Origin: Bacteroidales bacterium
GTDB lineage: Bacteria > Bacteroidota > Bacteroidia > Bacteroidales > P3
Direction of reading: 5' to 3'
NCBI GenBank assembly: GCA_017560705.1
Contig: JAFZEK010000344.1
Location: 1-8,777 of the forward strand
Length of the DNA stretch: 8,777 nt
Shown: positions 1 through 7,609 of the stretch, piece after piece
Layout of the letters: each line of letters starts with the position of its first letter
Numbering within the stretch: position 1 is the stretch's first letter
Made by a program: the position numbers and the translations under genes
Notes under the pieces: model-generated
What the model was told of the DNA's origin: nothing
What the model saw: the letters and a program-made list of their open reading frames with translations, nothing else
The model's database searches: none

Positions 1-3000
1 AATATTTTGGCTCTTACCGATTTGGGAGAAAAAAACGTGTCTAACCACATTATCCCATCATCTAGCAGTATATTACCTGATAACTATAAGTCCAACTTGT
101 TGTTCAATGTGTTGGATAAAAATAGCATACGTAGTATCAACAATATATCCTCTTATATGCAAAGCTTGGGTATGGTGTCGGGTAAGGACTTCGAAAAGGT
201 GGAGAGTGCAAGAAAACTTAGCGAAAGTGAATATACTTTCAATCCCCGATTAGGTTTCATCTCATTAAATCAACCACTTAGTTCGGATCAAGTGTTGGCA
301 GTAGCTTTCCAATACCAAGTTATTGGAGATTCCACTATATATCAAGTAGGTGAGCTTACTACCGATGGTGTAGTATCGCCAAATACTATGGTGGTTAAGT
401 TGCTTAAAAGTACTACAGTAAACACTCGTGGACCACTGTGGAAGCTGATGATGAAGAACGTATATTTTTTAAAGAGCACACAGATAAGTTCGGAGAAATT
501 TAGATTAAACATTCTTTACGAGGGAGATGAAGGAGGTATTCCATCCGGTTATTTTGCTGAAGGTCCTAAGAAAGGTATATCTCTTATAGAGCTGTTTGGA
601 TTAGATAGAGTGGATGGGCAGCAAAATCCTTATTCCGATGGTGTGTTTGACTGGTTGGATAATGCAGCCTCTTCGGGTGGTATTATTCAGTCTAGTTCGG
701 GTAGAATTTATTTCCCCTATGTAGAGCCGTTTGGTAAGGATCTGAGAGAACTGTTGGGCGATGAAAAAGCTGCCGAAAAGTATTGCTTCGATTCGTTGTA
801 CACTCTTACAAAAACTATGGCTCAGCAATATCCCGACCAAAATAAATACTATCTAGAGGGTTCTTATACCACAGCTATGAGTGGCGAAATATCCTTGGGT
901 TTCAATATTCCACGTGGTTCAGTGAGAGTTACTGCTGGAGGTATTCCTCTTATAGAGGATGTGGACTACACGGTGGATTATATGATGGGTAAGGTAAGAA
1001 TTATCAATGAAAGTATTCTTAATTCGGGTACTCCTATTAGTATATCTAGCGAAAGTAATTCGTTCAGTATGATGACTAAAACAATGCTAGGTATGCACTT
1101 AAACTACGAGTTTGACCCAAAATTCAATGTTGGTGCTACTTTGATGAATCTTAGTCAAAAACCTCTTACTGCCAAAAATAATTTTGGTGACGAACCTATA
1201 TCCAACACTATGTGGGGTTTGGATTTGAACTACGAACATGAAGTGCCTTTTATAACAAAGTTAGTGGACTGGTTACCTGGCATTCAAACCAAAGAGGCTT
1301 CGGTGTTAACTATTAATGCGGAGTTTGCTCATTTTCTTCCAGGTATTGCCAACACCGGTGATGAGAAAGGTGTGTCTTATATCGATGACTTTGAGGGTGC
1401 TAAGTCTAGTATAGATTTGCTTGGTGTAAGCTATTGGCACTTGTCTAGTACTCCACAAGACGTAAGTTCATCGATGCCGATGTTTCCCGAAACAGCACCT
1501 TCTTCGGGTCTTGCCTATGGCTATAACAGAGCTAAACTGGCTTGGTACAGAATTGATGACATATTCTATGGTAGTAATTCACCTATAAATATTACTGCCG
1601 AAGATAGGTCTAAACCATACGCTAGGCGTATTACCGAGCAAGAGGTGTTTCCCAACAAAGAGTTGGCTGCCGGACAAACTACTAATATCTATGAATTAAA
1701 TCTTGCTTTCTACCCTTCGGAGAAAGGTCCGTATAACTACGATGTGACTCCTACTCCGTTCAGTGCTGGTATAGCTGCAGATGGTAGTTTGAATAATCCA
1801 ACTTCTCGTTGGGGTGGTATAATGCGAAAATTGGACTACACCGACTTCGAAACTCAAAACATTGAAACTATAGAGTTTTGGTTGATGGACCCTTTTATTG
1901 AAGAACCTAATCACACAGGTGGTAAATTGTATTTTAATCTTGGTGATATATCTGAAGATATATTAAGAGATGGTCGTAAATCTTACGAGAATGGGTTGCC
2001 TACAGATGGTCTGGTGGATAATATAGATACTACCATTTGGGGTAGGGTGCCTGTGTTGCAAGCCTTGGTTAATGCTTTTGACAACGACGAAGCTGCTAGA
2101 AAGTATCAAGATATTGGCTACGACGGATTAAACAGCACTGATGAAGCTACTTTCTTTGAAAATTATTTAGCTGATATTGCTGCTGTACACGGAACTGGTT
2201 CGCCGGCTTATATTGATGCTGTTACAGACCCTTCTAACGACGATTTTACTTATTTCAGAAGCACTTATTGGGATAATAACGATGTAAAAATCAACGACCG
2301 ATACAAATATTATAATAACTCTGAAGGCAACTCGCCTGTGTCGGCAGACAATACAGAGGGATACACTACTGCTGCTACTAGTAGTCCAAACGTGGAAGAT
2401 ATAAATAGAGATAACACACTTAGCGAAGCTGAAAACTACTACGAATATAGTATAGACCTTATTCCATCTAAAATGGTAATAGGTGAAAACTACATTACAG
2501 ATATTCAGGTGGCTAATAACATAAAACTACCCAATGGAGAGGTGACTTCCTGCAAGTGGTATCAATTTAAAATTCCTATCAGAAATCCGGAACGCAAGGT
2601 GGGTAGCATTAATGGTTATCAATCTATCAGGTTTATGAGAATGTTTATGAAAGAGTTCTCTGATCCTATTATTTTGCGTTTTGCTACTTTGGAGCTAGTT
2701 TATGGAACATGGCGTAAGTATGACGAAGATTTGCTACAACCTGGTGATTATCCTACCGGTGTGGTGGAAGACGCTAATTTTACAATAAGCACTGTAAATA
2801 TTGAAGAAAACGGTTCTAGAGAACCTGTGCCATACGTGTTGCCTCCTGGTATTGAACGTGAAAGCTGGTACAGCAGCACTTCTTCTTATCAGTTGAACGA
2901 ACAATCTATCCAAATTCAAGTAGAAAATTTATCTTCGGGTGATGCTAGAGCTATCTACAAAAACTCAGATTTTGATTTTCGCTACTTCAAAAATTTAAAG

Positions 3001-6000
3001 ATGTTTGTCCACGCTGAAAAAATGTTTGAAGCTGATAATTTAAAGGATGACGATTTATCTCTTTTCGTAAGAATAGGTACTGACTTTACTAATAACTATT
3101 ATGAATACGAGCTTCCTTTGAAACTAACGGATTGGGGTGTAGGTCTTTCAGATCCTTACGCTATATGGCCTCAAGAAAATAATGTGCTAGTGGACTTAGA
3201 AAAACTTGTAGAGGTAAAAGAAAACAGAAATCGTGCCATACGTTCAGGCAATAGTCAACATACAGCTTCTACAATGTATTCAGAATATGTAGGTGATAGA
3301 AAGTACAGTGTGCTTGGTAGCCCAAATATAGGTAGTGTGCGTGTGCTTATGGTGGGAGTTAGAAATCCTAAGAAAGAATCTCTTACTGATGGTAATAATA
3401 TGTTGCCAAAAAGCGTAATAGTGTGGATCAACGAGTTGAGATTATCAGATTATTCCGGCAAAGGAGGTTGGGCTGCTACTGCTTTGGCTAGAACCAACCT
3501 AGCCGATATTGGAGATTTCTCCATCTATGGTGCCTATACTACTGCCGGTTTTGGTTCGCTAAGTCAAGGCTATGCCGACTTGGATAAGGTGAATCGTAGC
3601 GATATAGAGATGGCTCTAAATTTAGAACTAGGTAAGTTTTTGCCGGAAAAATGGGGTCTTAAAATACCAATGCACTTCGATTATTCTAATCAAATTGGTA
3701 GTCCAGAATATAACCCTCTAGACCCCGATGTGCTTCTTTACGACGACCTAGACACTTACTCTACCAAAGAACAAAGAGACTCAGTGAAAGCGATGACTCA
3801 AGAAAAACTTACTCGTACTAATCTCAACTTTATGAATGTAAGAAGAGAAAAAGTGGGTAAACCTGATGCTTCGGGTAAAGTACAGAAACGCTTTTATGAC
3901 ATAGATAATTTCAATTTCTCTTACGCCTATTCTTCAGAAAAATCTCAAGATATAGATATTGAGTATTATAATAAAACTCAGCATCGTGGTGGTTTTGGAT
4001 ATAATTATTCGCTAACACCAAAACCTTGGAAACCATTTGATAAAATAAAAACTTTCCAACATAAAAATTGGAAGCTGGTAAAAGATTTTAATCTATATTA
4101 TCAGCTAAAGAGTGTGATGTTCAGAACGGAAATGTTCAGAAACTACGAAGAGTCCAAAATAAGAAACAAAAGCGTGGGCGATATTATTATCAACCCCACT
4201 TTCTATAAACAATTTACTTGGGATAGAATATATAACATTCAGTATGACCTAAGTAAGAGTATACGTTTTACTTACGATGCTACTGCCAACGCTAGAGTGG
4301 ATGAGCCTATAGGTAAAATAGACACTCGTACGGCTCGTGATTCTATTTGGGAAAGTATTGGTGGATTAGGTACAATGCAAAACTTCCGACAAAGCATCAA
4401 CGCTTCGTGGGATGTGCCTATTAATAAGTTGCCTTACTTAGATTTCCTACGTATGCCTTTGAGCTACAGAACTCAATATTCTTATATGGGTACTACAGCA
4501 GCCTTGGCTAGAATGGGTAGTGTGATAGAAAACTCTACAACTTTCACTGCTAGGGGTGATGCTATGTTGGATAATTTCTACAAAAAAATCTCTTGGATAA
4601 AGAAAGCATATCAGCAACAACCTTCCAACTCTCAATTCGAGCGTGGTTCTAAAAACAGAAAAAATGCTTTTGATATTTCCAACAGTGCCAGAGCTGAAAA
4701 CAAAACTTCCGAGGTAGACTCTACTGAAACAGCTTTCAAAAAGATTATGAGAGAGATAGGATATTTTAGCGTACGTTTTATCACTGGTGTGAAAAGCATA
4801 TCGGTGCAGTATACCAACACTGCAGGTACTCTTATTCCGGGATTTATGCCTGAAGCTACTATTTTTGGACTAGACAATAACAACCAATGGGCTCCGGGAC
4901 TAGGTTTTGTGTTGGGCAGTCAAGGTTCTATCATCGATTTCCTTTTGGATAACAACTATTTGAGTACTGATACTTTGATGAATACTGCTCACGAACAAAA
5001 GTCTAACTCTATCCTTGCAATGCAGGCTTCCTTAGAGCCTATTAGAGACTTGAAGATAGAACTTACTTTTGCTCAAAACACTTCTACCAACTCTTCGGCC
5101 TACTATAAGTACAATTCTAACTTGGGCTACGTGGATGGTCCTATAACACCGATGTCCAACGGATCTTACACCTCTACGGTGTGGTTGTTTTCTACTGCCT
5201 TTATGGAAAGTGACGATTTGTTTGCTACCTTTATAGAAAACAGAAACTTGATAGCTCTCAGATATGCTGAGGCTAACCCCGATCCAATGACTGATAACTT
5301 GGTCTACGATACCATGGCCAACGCTTTCTTCCCCTATGGATATAACTCTAGCTCTCAACAAGTACTGTTGTCGGCATTTTTAGCTACCTATATGGGAAAA
5401 GATGCTAAAAGTATACAGCTGTCGCCGTTTTTTAAATTCCCTTTGCCAAACTGGAGTATAAACTACAATGGACTTAGCAAAATAAAATGGTTGCAAAAGT
5501 GGTTCACCAATGTGGCTATGAGCCACAGATACGCATCCACCTACACTGTAGGTAATTTCTACACAGACCCTCGTATTGCAAACGTGGCTGCCTATGACTA
5601 CGGTGTGGAAACTATACTCAACGATATTAGCGGAAACTTTATCCCTAAAGAATCAATAGAGCAAGTGCAACTTACCGAGCAGTTTAGTCCTCTTATTAAA
5701 ATAGATATGCAAATGGTGAATAACATTCAAGCTAACTTTGAGATAAGAAAGAACCGCACTCTATCTATGTCCTTTGCCAACAATCAGCTAACCGAAACAG
5801 TGCGTGATGCTATTGTGGTAGGCTTAGGCTATAGATTTAAAGACGTAGCTTTCTCGCTTAAAACTAGTGACAAAACTATTAACCTCAAAAGCGATGTGAT
5901 TGTTAGAGCCGACATAACTAGAAACATCAATAAAACGGTGCTTAGACAAGTGGATCAGAACGTGAGTCAGATAAGTGCAGGTAGCGAAGTGTGGACTATT

Positions 6001-6141
6001 GGTATTTCTGGAGAATACGCTCTAACTACAAATCTTACTTTGCGTGCTTTCTTTGAAAGTACTATTAACACTCCCTACATCTCAAATTCTTATCCTAACT
6101 CCACTACAAAGGGTGGTATAACAGCTCGCTTCTCATTCTAA
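1..6141 (+). CDS. sprA: SprA/Sov, type IX secretion outer-membrane translocon (5'-truncated by window)
   Basis: This is the large outer-membrane translocon of the type IX secretion system, called SprA in gliding Flavobacteria and Sov in Porphyromonas. Known family biology: it forms a giant beta-barrel that exports folded cargo bearing T9SS C-terminal signals, together with partners such as PorV. The reading frame is open from base 1, so the start lies left of the window; 2046 codons are present, and the family usually has about 2300-2500 residues, so roughly 300-450 residues including the signal peptide are missing. Family-like stretches are FNPRLGFISLN (near 238-270), RIYFPYVEPFGKDL (near 702-743), the PRGSVRVTAGG/DYTVDY block (near 912-980) and YIDDFEGA (1378-1401). 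Much of the protein is alternating polar/aromatic sequence typical of barrel strands and it ends in ARFSF with a terminal Phe, as outer-membrane barrels do. No frameshift or internal stop is seen. A TTG at 7 is in frame but is not the real start. A terminator follows 77 bases downstream. Confidence 0.95.
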   Translation, partial: NILALTDLGEKNVSNHIIPSSSSILPDNYKSNLLFNVLDKNSIRSINNISSYMQSLGMVSGKDFEKVESARKLSESEYTFNPRLGFISLNQPLSSDQVLAVAFQYQVIGDSTIYQVGELTTDGVVSPNTMVVKLLKSTTVNTRGPLWKLMMKNVYFLKSTQISSEKFRLNILYEGDEGGIPSGYFAEGPKKGISLIELFGLDRVDGQQNPYSDGVFDWLDNAASSGGIIQSSSGRIYFPYVEPFGKDLRELLGDEKAAEKYCFDSLYTLTKTMAQQYPDQNKYYLEGSYTTAMSGEISLGFNIPRGSVRVTAGGIPLIEDVDYTVDYMMGKVRIINESILNSGTPISISSESNSFSMMTKTMLGMHLNYEFDPKFNVGATLMNLSQKPLTAKNNFGDEPISNTMWGLDLNYEHEVPFITKLVDWLPGIQTKEASVLTINAEFAHFLPGIANTGDEKGVSYIDDFEGAKSSIDLLGVSYWHLSSTPQDVSSSMPMFPETAPSSGLAYGYNRAKLAWYRIDDIFYGSNSPINITAEDRSKPYARRITEQEVFPNKELAAGQTTNIYELNLAFYPSEKGPYNYDVTPTPFSAGIAADGSLNNPTSRWGGIMRKLDYTDFETQNIETIEFWLMDPFIEEPNHTGGKLYFNLGDISEDILRDGRKSYENGLPTDGLVDNIDTTIWGRVPVLQALVNAFDNDEAARKYQDIGYDGLNSTDEATFFENYLADIAAVHGTGSPAYIDAVTDPSNDDFTYFRSTYWDNNDVKINDRYKYYNNSEGNSPVSADNTEGYTTAATSSPNVEDINRDNTLSEAENYYEYSIDLIPSKMVIGENYITDIQVANNIKLPNGEVTSCKWYQFKIPIRNPERKVGSINGYQSIRFMRMFMKEFSDPIILRFATLELVYGTWRKYDEDLLQPGDYPTGVVEDANFTISTVNIEENGSREPVPYVLPPGIERESWYSSTSSYQLNEQSIQIQVENLSSGDARAIYKNSDFDFRYFKNLKMFVHAEKMFEADNLKDDDLSLFVRIGTDFTNNYYEYELPLKLTDWGVGLSDPYAIWPQENNVLVDLEKLVEVKENRNRAIRSGNSQHTASTMYSEYVGDRKYSVLGSPNIGSVRVLMVGVRNPKKESLTDGNNMLPKSVIVWINELRLSDYSGKGGWAATALARTNLADIGDFSIYGAYTTAGFGSLSQGYADLDKVNRSDIEMALNLELGKFLPEKWGLKIPMHFDYSNQIGSPEYNPLDPDVLLYDDLDTYSTKEQRDSVKAMTQEKLTRTNLNFMNVRREKVGKPDASGKVQKRFYDIDNFNFSYAYSSEKSQDIDIEYYNKTQHRGGFGYNYSLTPKPWKPFDKIKTFQHKNWKLVKDFNLYYQLKSVMFRTEMFRNYEESKIRNKSVGDIIINPTFYKQFTWDRIYNIQYDLSKSIRFTYDATANARVDEPIGKIDTRTARDSIWESIGGLGTMQNFRQSINASWDVPINKLPYLDFLRMPLSYRTQYSYMGTTAALARMGSVIENSTTFTARGDAMLDNFYKKISWIKKAYQQQPSNSQFERGSKNRKNAFDISNSARAENKTSEVDSTETAFKKIMREIGYFSVRFITGVKSISVQYTNTAGTLIPGFMPEATIFGLDNNNQWAPGLGFVLGSQGSIIDFLLDNNYLSTDTLMNTAHEQKSNSILAMQASLEPIRDLKIELTFAQNTSTNSSAYYKYNSNLGYVDGPITPMSNGSYTSTVWLFSTAFMESDDLFATFIENRNLIALRYAEANPDPMTDNLVYDTMANAFFPYGYNSSSQQVLLSAFLATYMGKDAKSIQLSPFFKFPLPNWSINYNGLSKIKWLQKWFTNVAMSHRYASTYTVGNFYTDPRIANVAAYDYGVETILNDISGNFIPKESIEQVQLTEQFSPLIKIDMQMVNNIQANFEIRKNRTLSMSFANNQLTETVRDAIVVGLGYRFKDVAFSLKTSDKTINLKSDVIVRADITRNINKTVLRQVDQNVSQISAGSEVWTIGISGEYALTTNLTLRAFFESTINTPYISNSYPNSTTKGGITARFSF

Positions 6142-6217
6142 GCTGTAGATGAGGTGTGTGATTATAGAGAAAAGGAAAATTATATATAGTTATTATAGTT
6201 GTTGATTTGTATAAAAG

Positions 6218-6269
6218 TTATCAGAAACAGCAGTTCAGAAAAAAGAGCTGCTGACTGATAATTTTTTTT
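6218..6269 (+). terminator. Rho-independent terminator of sprA
   Basis: TTATCAG (6218-6224) pairs with CTGATAA (6255-6261), and inside it CAGCAG (6228-6233) pairs with CTGCTG (6248-6253), separated by a small AAA/A internal loop. Eight T residues (6262-6269) follow immediately. The position, 77 bases after the sprA stop, fits the end of the sprA transcript. Confidence 0.88.
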
Positions 6270-6293
6270 GCCCCTAATTTTTGAATAACTACT

Positions 6294-6302
6294 ATACATA
6301 TT
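6294..6302. repeat. Left copy of 9-bp target-site duplication
   Basis: ATACATATT here is identical to 6611-6619 and abuts the left inverted repeat of the small mobile element. The match stops on both sides (T6293 versus A6610; T6303 versus A6620), so the duplication is exactly 9 bp. Confidence 0.75.
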
Positions 6303-6319
6303 TATTGGTGTCCGCTAAA
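6303..6319 (+). repeat. Left terminal inverted repeat
   Basis: TATTGGTGTCCGCTAAA is the inverted partner of 6594-6610, with one mismatch (G6307 against the base complementary to T6606). The core GTGTCCGCTAAA is perfect in both ends and is the likely transposase-binding part. Confidence 0.82.
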
Positions 6320-6355
6320 AAAATCAATACTTGTTGCGTGAGAAGTTTATTTTGT

Positions 6356-6367
6356 CGGACAGCCGAT
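6356..6367 (+). repeat. Internal 12-bp direct repeat, copy 1
   Basis: CGGACAGCCGAT is repeated exactly at 6498-6509, 142 bp away. Its first part resembles the CGGACA core of the right inverted repeat. Within itself it can fold CGG/CCG around ACAG, so it may be a protein-binding or structural motif of the element. Confidence 0.65.
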
Positions 6368-6492
6368 ATGTTGGAGGTACAAATAGCATTTAGGGCTGAT
6401 AATTCAAAAAAAATGTCGGAAAAGCGTAAATATAGCAAAGACTTTACCTTACTTTTTAATCATTATATTTATTATGCAAAATATAAGACTAA

Positions 6493-6509
6493 TTTAGCGG
6501 ACAGCCGAT
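6493..6509 (+). repeat. Internal end-like sequence and 12-bp repeat copy 2
   Basis: TTTAGCGGACA (6493-6503) is identical to the start of the right terminal repeat at 6594-6604 and has the same orientation, 101 bp inside it. It runs straight into the second copy of CGGACAGCCGAT (6498-6509). It may be an older or alternative right end left by rearrangement, or an extra transposase-binding site. Confidence 0.65.
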
Positions 6510-6531
6510 GCCCCCCAAAAAAAAGGGGGGC
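6510..6531 (+). repeat. C6-A8-G6 perfect hairpin inside the element
   Basis: G-CCCCCC (6510-6516) is separated by eight A residues (6517-6524) from GGGGGG-C (6525-6531), giving a perfect 7-bp G/C stem with an all-A loop. No T tract follows on the plus strand, so it is not a standard terminator in that direction. The homopolymer runs are likely to vary in length between strains. Confidence 0.7.
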
Positions 6532-6593
6532 TTATCCAAGAAAAAACGATTATCAGTCTTTGAAATTCAGTACATTGAAAAAGGTATATCTTG

Positions 6594-6610
6594 TTTAGCG
6601 GACACTAATA
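6594..6610 (-). repeat. Right terminal inverted repeat
   Basis: TTTAGCGGACACTAATA on the plus strand is the inverted partner of 6303-6319 at 16 of 17 positions. It abuts the right copy of the 9-bp direct repeat. Confidence 0.82.
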
Positions 6611-6619
6611 ATACATATT
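6611..6619. repeat. Right copy of 9-bp target-site duplication
   Basis: ATACATATT is identical to 6294-6302 and follows the right inverted repeat without a gap. With the adjoining bases it forms one arm of an A/T palindrome (6610-6618 with 6622-6630), which suggests that the element inserted into a palindromic site. Confidence 0.75.
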
Positions 6620-6657
6620 ATATATGTATTCAAAAAAACTAACTATTTCTTGAAAAC

Positions 6658-6695
6658 AAAAAAAAGGCTACAAGTGTTTATGAGTCACTGTAGCC
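6658..6695 (-). terminator. Rho-independent terminator of the crt-hbd operon
   Basis: Read on the minus strand, GGCTACA plus GTG (6695-6686) pairs with CAC and TGTAGCC (6676-6666) with a single bulged T and a 9-base loop. Eight T residues follow (plus-strand A at 6658-6665). It lies 37 bases beyond the hbd stop and fits as the end of the operon transcript. Confidence 0.88.
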
Positions 6696-6732
6696 TATAT
6701 GTATGTATTACAAAGAATAAAATTACTAACTA

Positions 6733-7572
6733 TTAGTATTTATAGAAACCTTCACCGGTTTTGCGACCTAAAAGACCTGCACGTACCATTTTTCTCAATA
6801 GAGGGTGAGGACGGTATTTGTCATCTCCGTATTCACTGTGAAGTACTTCCATGATAGCTAAGCACACGTCAAGCCCGATTAAGTCTCCAAGAGCTAAAGG
6901 ACCCATTGGGTGGTTAGCACCAAGTTTCATAGCGTTGTCTATGTCTTCGGCAGTAGCTACGCCGTCGGCTAGAATACCAATACCTTCGTTAACAAGAGGT
7001 ATAAGAATACGGTTCACTACAAAACCGGGAGCTTCGTTTACCATTACAGGAGTTTTTCCCATAGCGTTGGCTAGATCAAATATTTTTTGAGCTACTTCTT
7101 CACTAGTTTTTTGTCCCTTAATAACTTCTATAAGTTTCATTACAGGAGCAGGGTTGAAGAAGTGCATACCGATGAAGCGTTCTGGGCGAGAAGTGCAAGC
7201 TGCAATCTCTGTTATAGATAGAGAAGAAGTGTTTGTAGCAAAGATGGTGTTTTCACCGCACACTTTGTCAAGTTCGGCAAATACTTCTTTCTTAAGAGCC
7301 ATATCTTCTGAAGTGGCTTCTATTACTAGGTCAACATCAGCTAGTTGAGCATATTCGGTGCAAGTGGTAATGTTTGCCATAGTGGCATCCATAGCTTCTT
7401 GAGTCATTTTGCCTTTTTCTACTAGTTTGGCAAGACCTTTGCTTATACGACCTACAGCTTTATCTAAGCTAGCTTGAGTTCTACTTTTCATTATTACAGG
7501 CATATTAGCTTGGGCAAAAGCTTGAACTACACCACTACCCATTGTACCTGTTCCTATCACGCATATTTTCAT
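6733..7572 (-). CDS. hbd: 3-hydroxybutyryl-CoA dehydrogenase
   Basis: This cytoplasmic enzyme of 279 residues, the full usual length, reversibly reduces acetoacetyl-CoA to (S)-3-hydroxybutyryl-CoA in butyrate formation or beta-oxidation. The N-terminal Rossmann domain starts with the dinucleotide motif GTGTMGSG (7-14). The family signature surrounds HFFNPAPVMKLIEVI (137-151). Catalytic residues aligned by spacing to the human enzyme are S116, H137, E149 and N187. The C-terminal domain carries NRILIPLVNEG, GANHPMGPLALGD and the closing GRKTGEGFYKY. One oddity is that strand beta-2 ends in MKSRTQASLDKA (28-39): the acidic residue that holds the NAD ribose in typical homologues is replaced by S30-R31, suggesting NADP preference (inference). 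The ATG at 7572 has no clear Shine-Dalgarno site, as is common in Bacteroidota. It lies 37 bases after crt and is probably cotranscribed. Confidence 0.95.
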   Translation of the reverse strand: MKICVIGTGTMGSGVVQAFAQANMPVIMKSRTQASLDKAVGRISKGLAKLVEKGKMTQEAMDATMANITTCTEYAQLADVDLVIEATSEDMALKKEVFAELDKVCGENTIFATNTSSLSITEIAACTSRPERFIGMHFFNPAPVMKLIEVIKGQKTSEEVAQKIFDLANAMGKTPVMVNEAPGFVVNRILIPLVNEGIGILADGVATAEDIDNAMKLGANHPMGPLALGDLIGLDVCLAIMEVLHSEYGDDKYRPHPLLRKMVRAGLLGRKTGEGFYKY

Positions 7573-7609
7573 ATTGCTCAGTGTATTATGTATGTTATGT
7601 TGTTTTATT

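Larger units (their letters stand above)
6303..6610. mobile_element. MITE-like non-autonomous insertion element, 308 bp
   Basis: The left end TATTGGTGTCCGCTAAA (6303-6319) and the reverse complement of the right end (6594-6610), TATTAGTGTCCGCTAAA, match at 16 of 17 bases. Directly outside them lies a perfect 9-bp direct repeat, ATACATATT, at 6294-6302 and 6611-6619, as expected of a target duplication. The interior is A/T-rich and has no convincing gene. It does hold extra copies of the end sequence and a C6-A8-G6 hairpin. This is the structure of a MITE or a deletion derivative of an insertion sequence that moves with a transposase supplied elsewhere. A 9-bp target duplication is compatible with IS4- or IS1-type transposases, but the parent family cannot be named from these ends alone. 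It sits between the terminators of two converging units, so it interrupts neither. Confidence 0.8.

Noticed and set aside
601..5361. Several minus-strand open frames of 60-110 codons within sprA
   Set aside because: They are antisense to a long, clearly coding frame, have no family resemblance, start signals or promoters, and are explained by codon bias of sprA.
6281..6598. Open frame of 105 codons across the small mobile element, with an inner ATG at 6413 giving MSEKRKYSKDF, reminiscent of IS3-type OrfA starts
   Set aside because: It starts outside the element with a TTG, runs through the hairpin and repeats and stops within the right inverted repeat. After the first dozen residues from the inner ATG nothing resembles a transposase helix-turn-helix, and no ribosome-binding region is clear. 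The resemblance is too short to support a gene or remnant.
7573..7609. Possible separate promoter for hbd in the 37-bp crt-hbd gap
   Set aside because: No TAnnTTTG element is present on the minus strand and the gap is too short for a full promoter, so cotranscription with crt is simpler.
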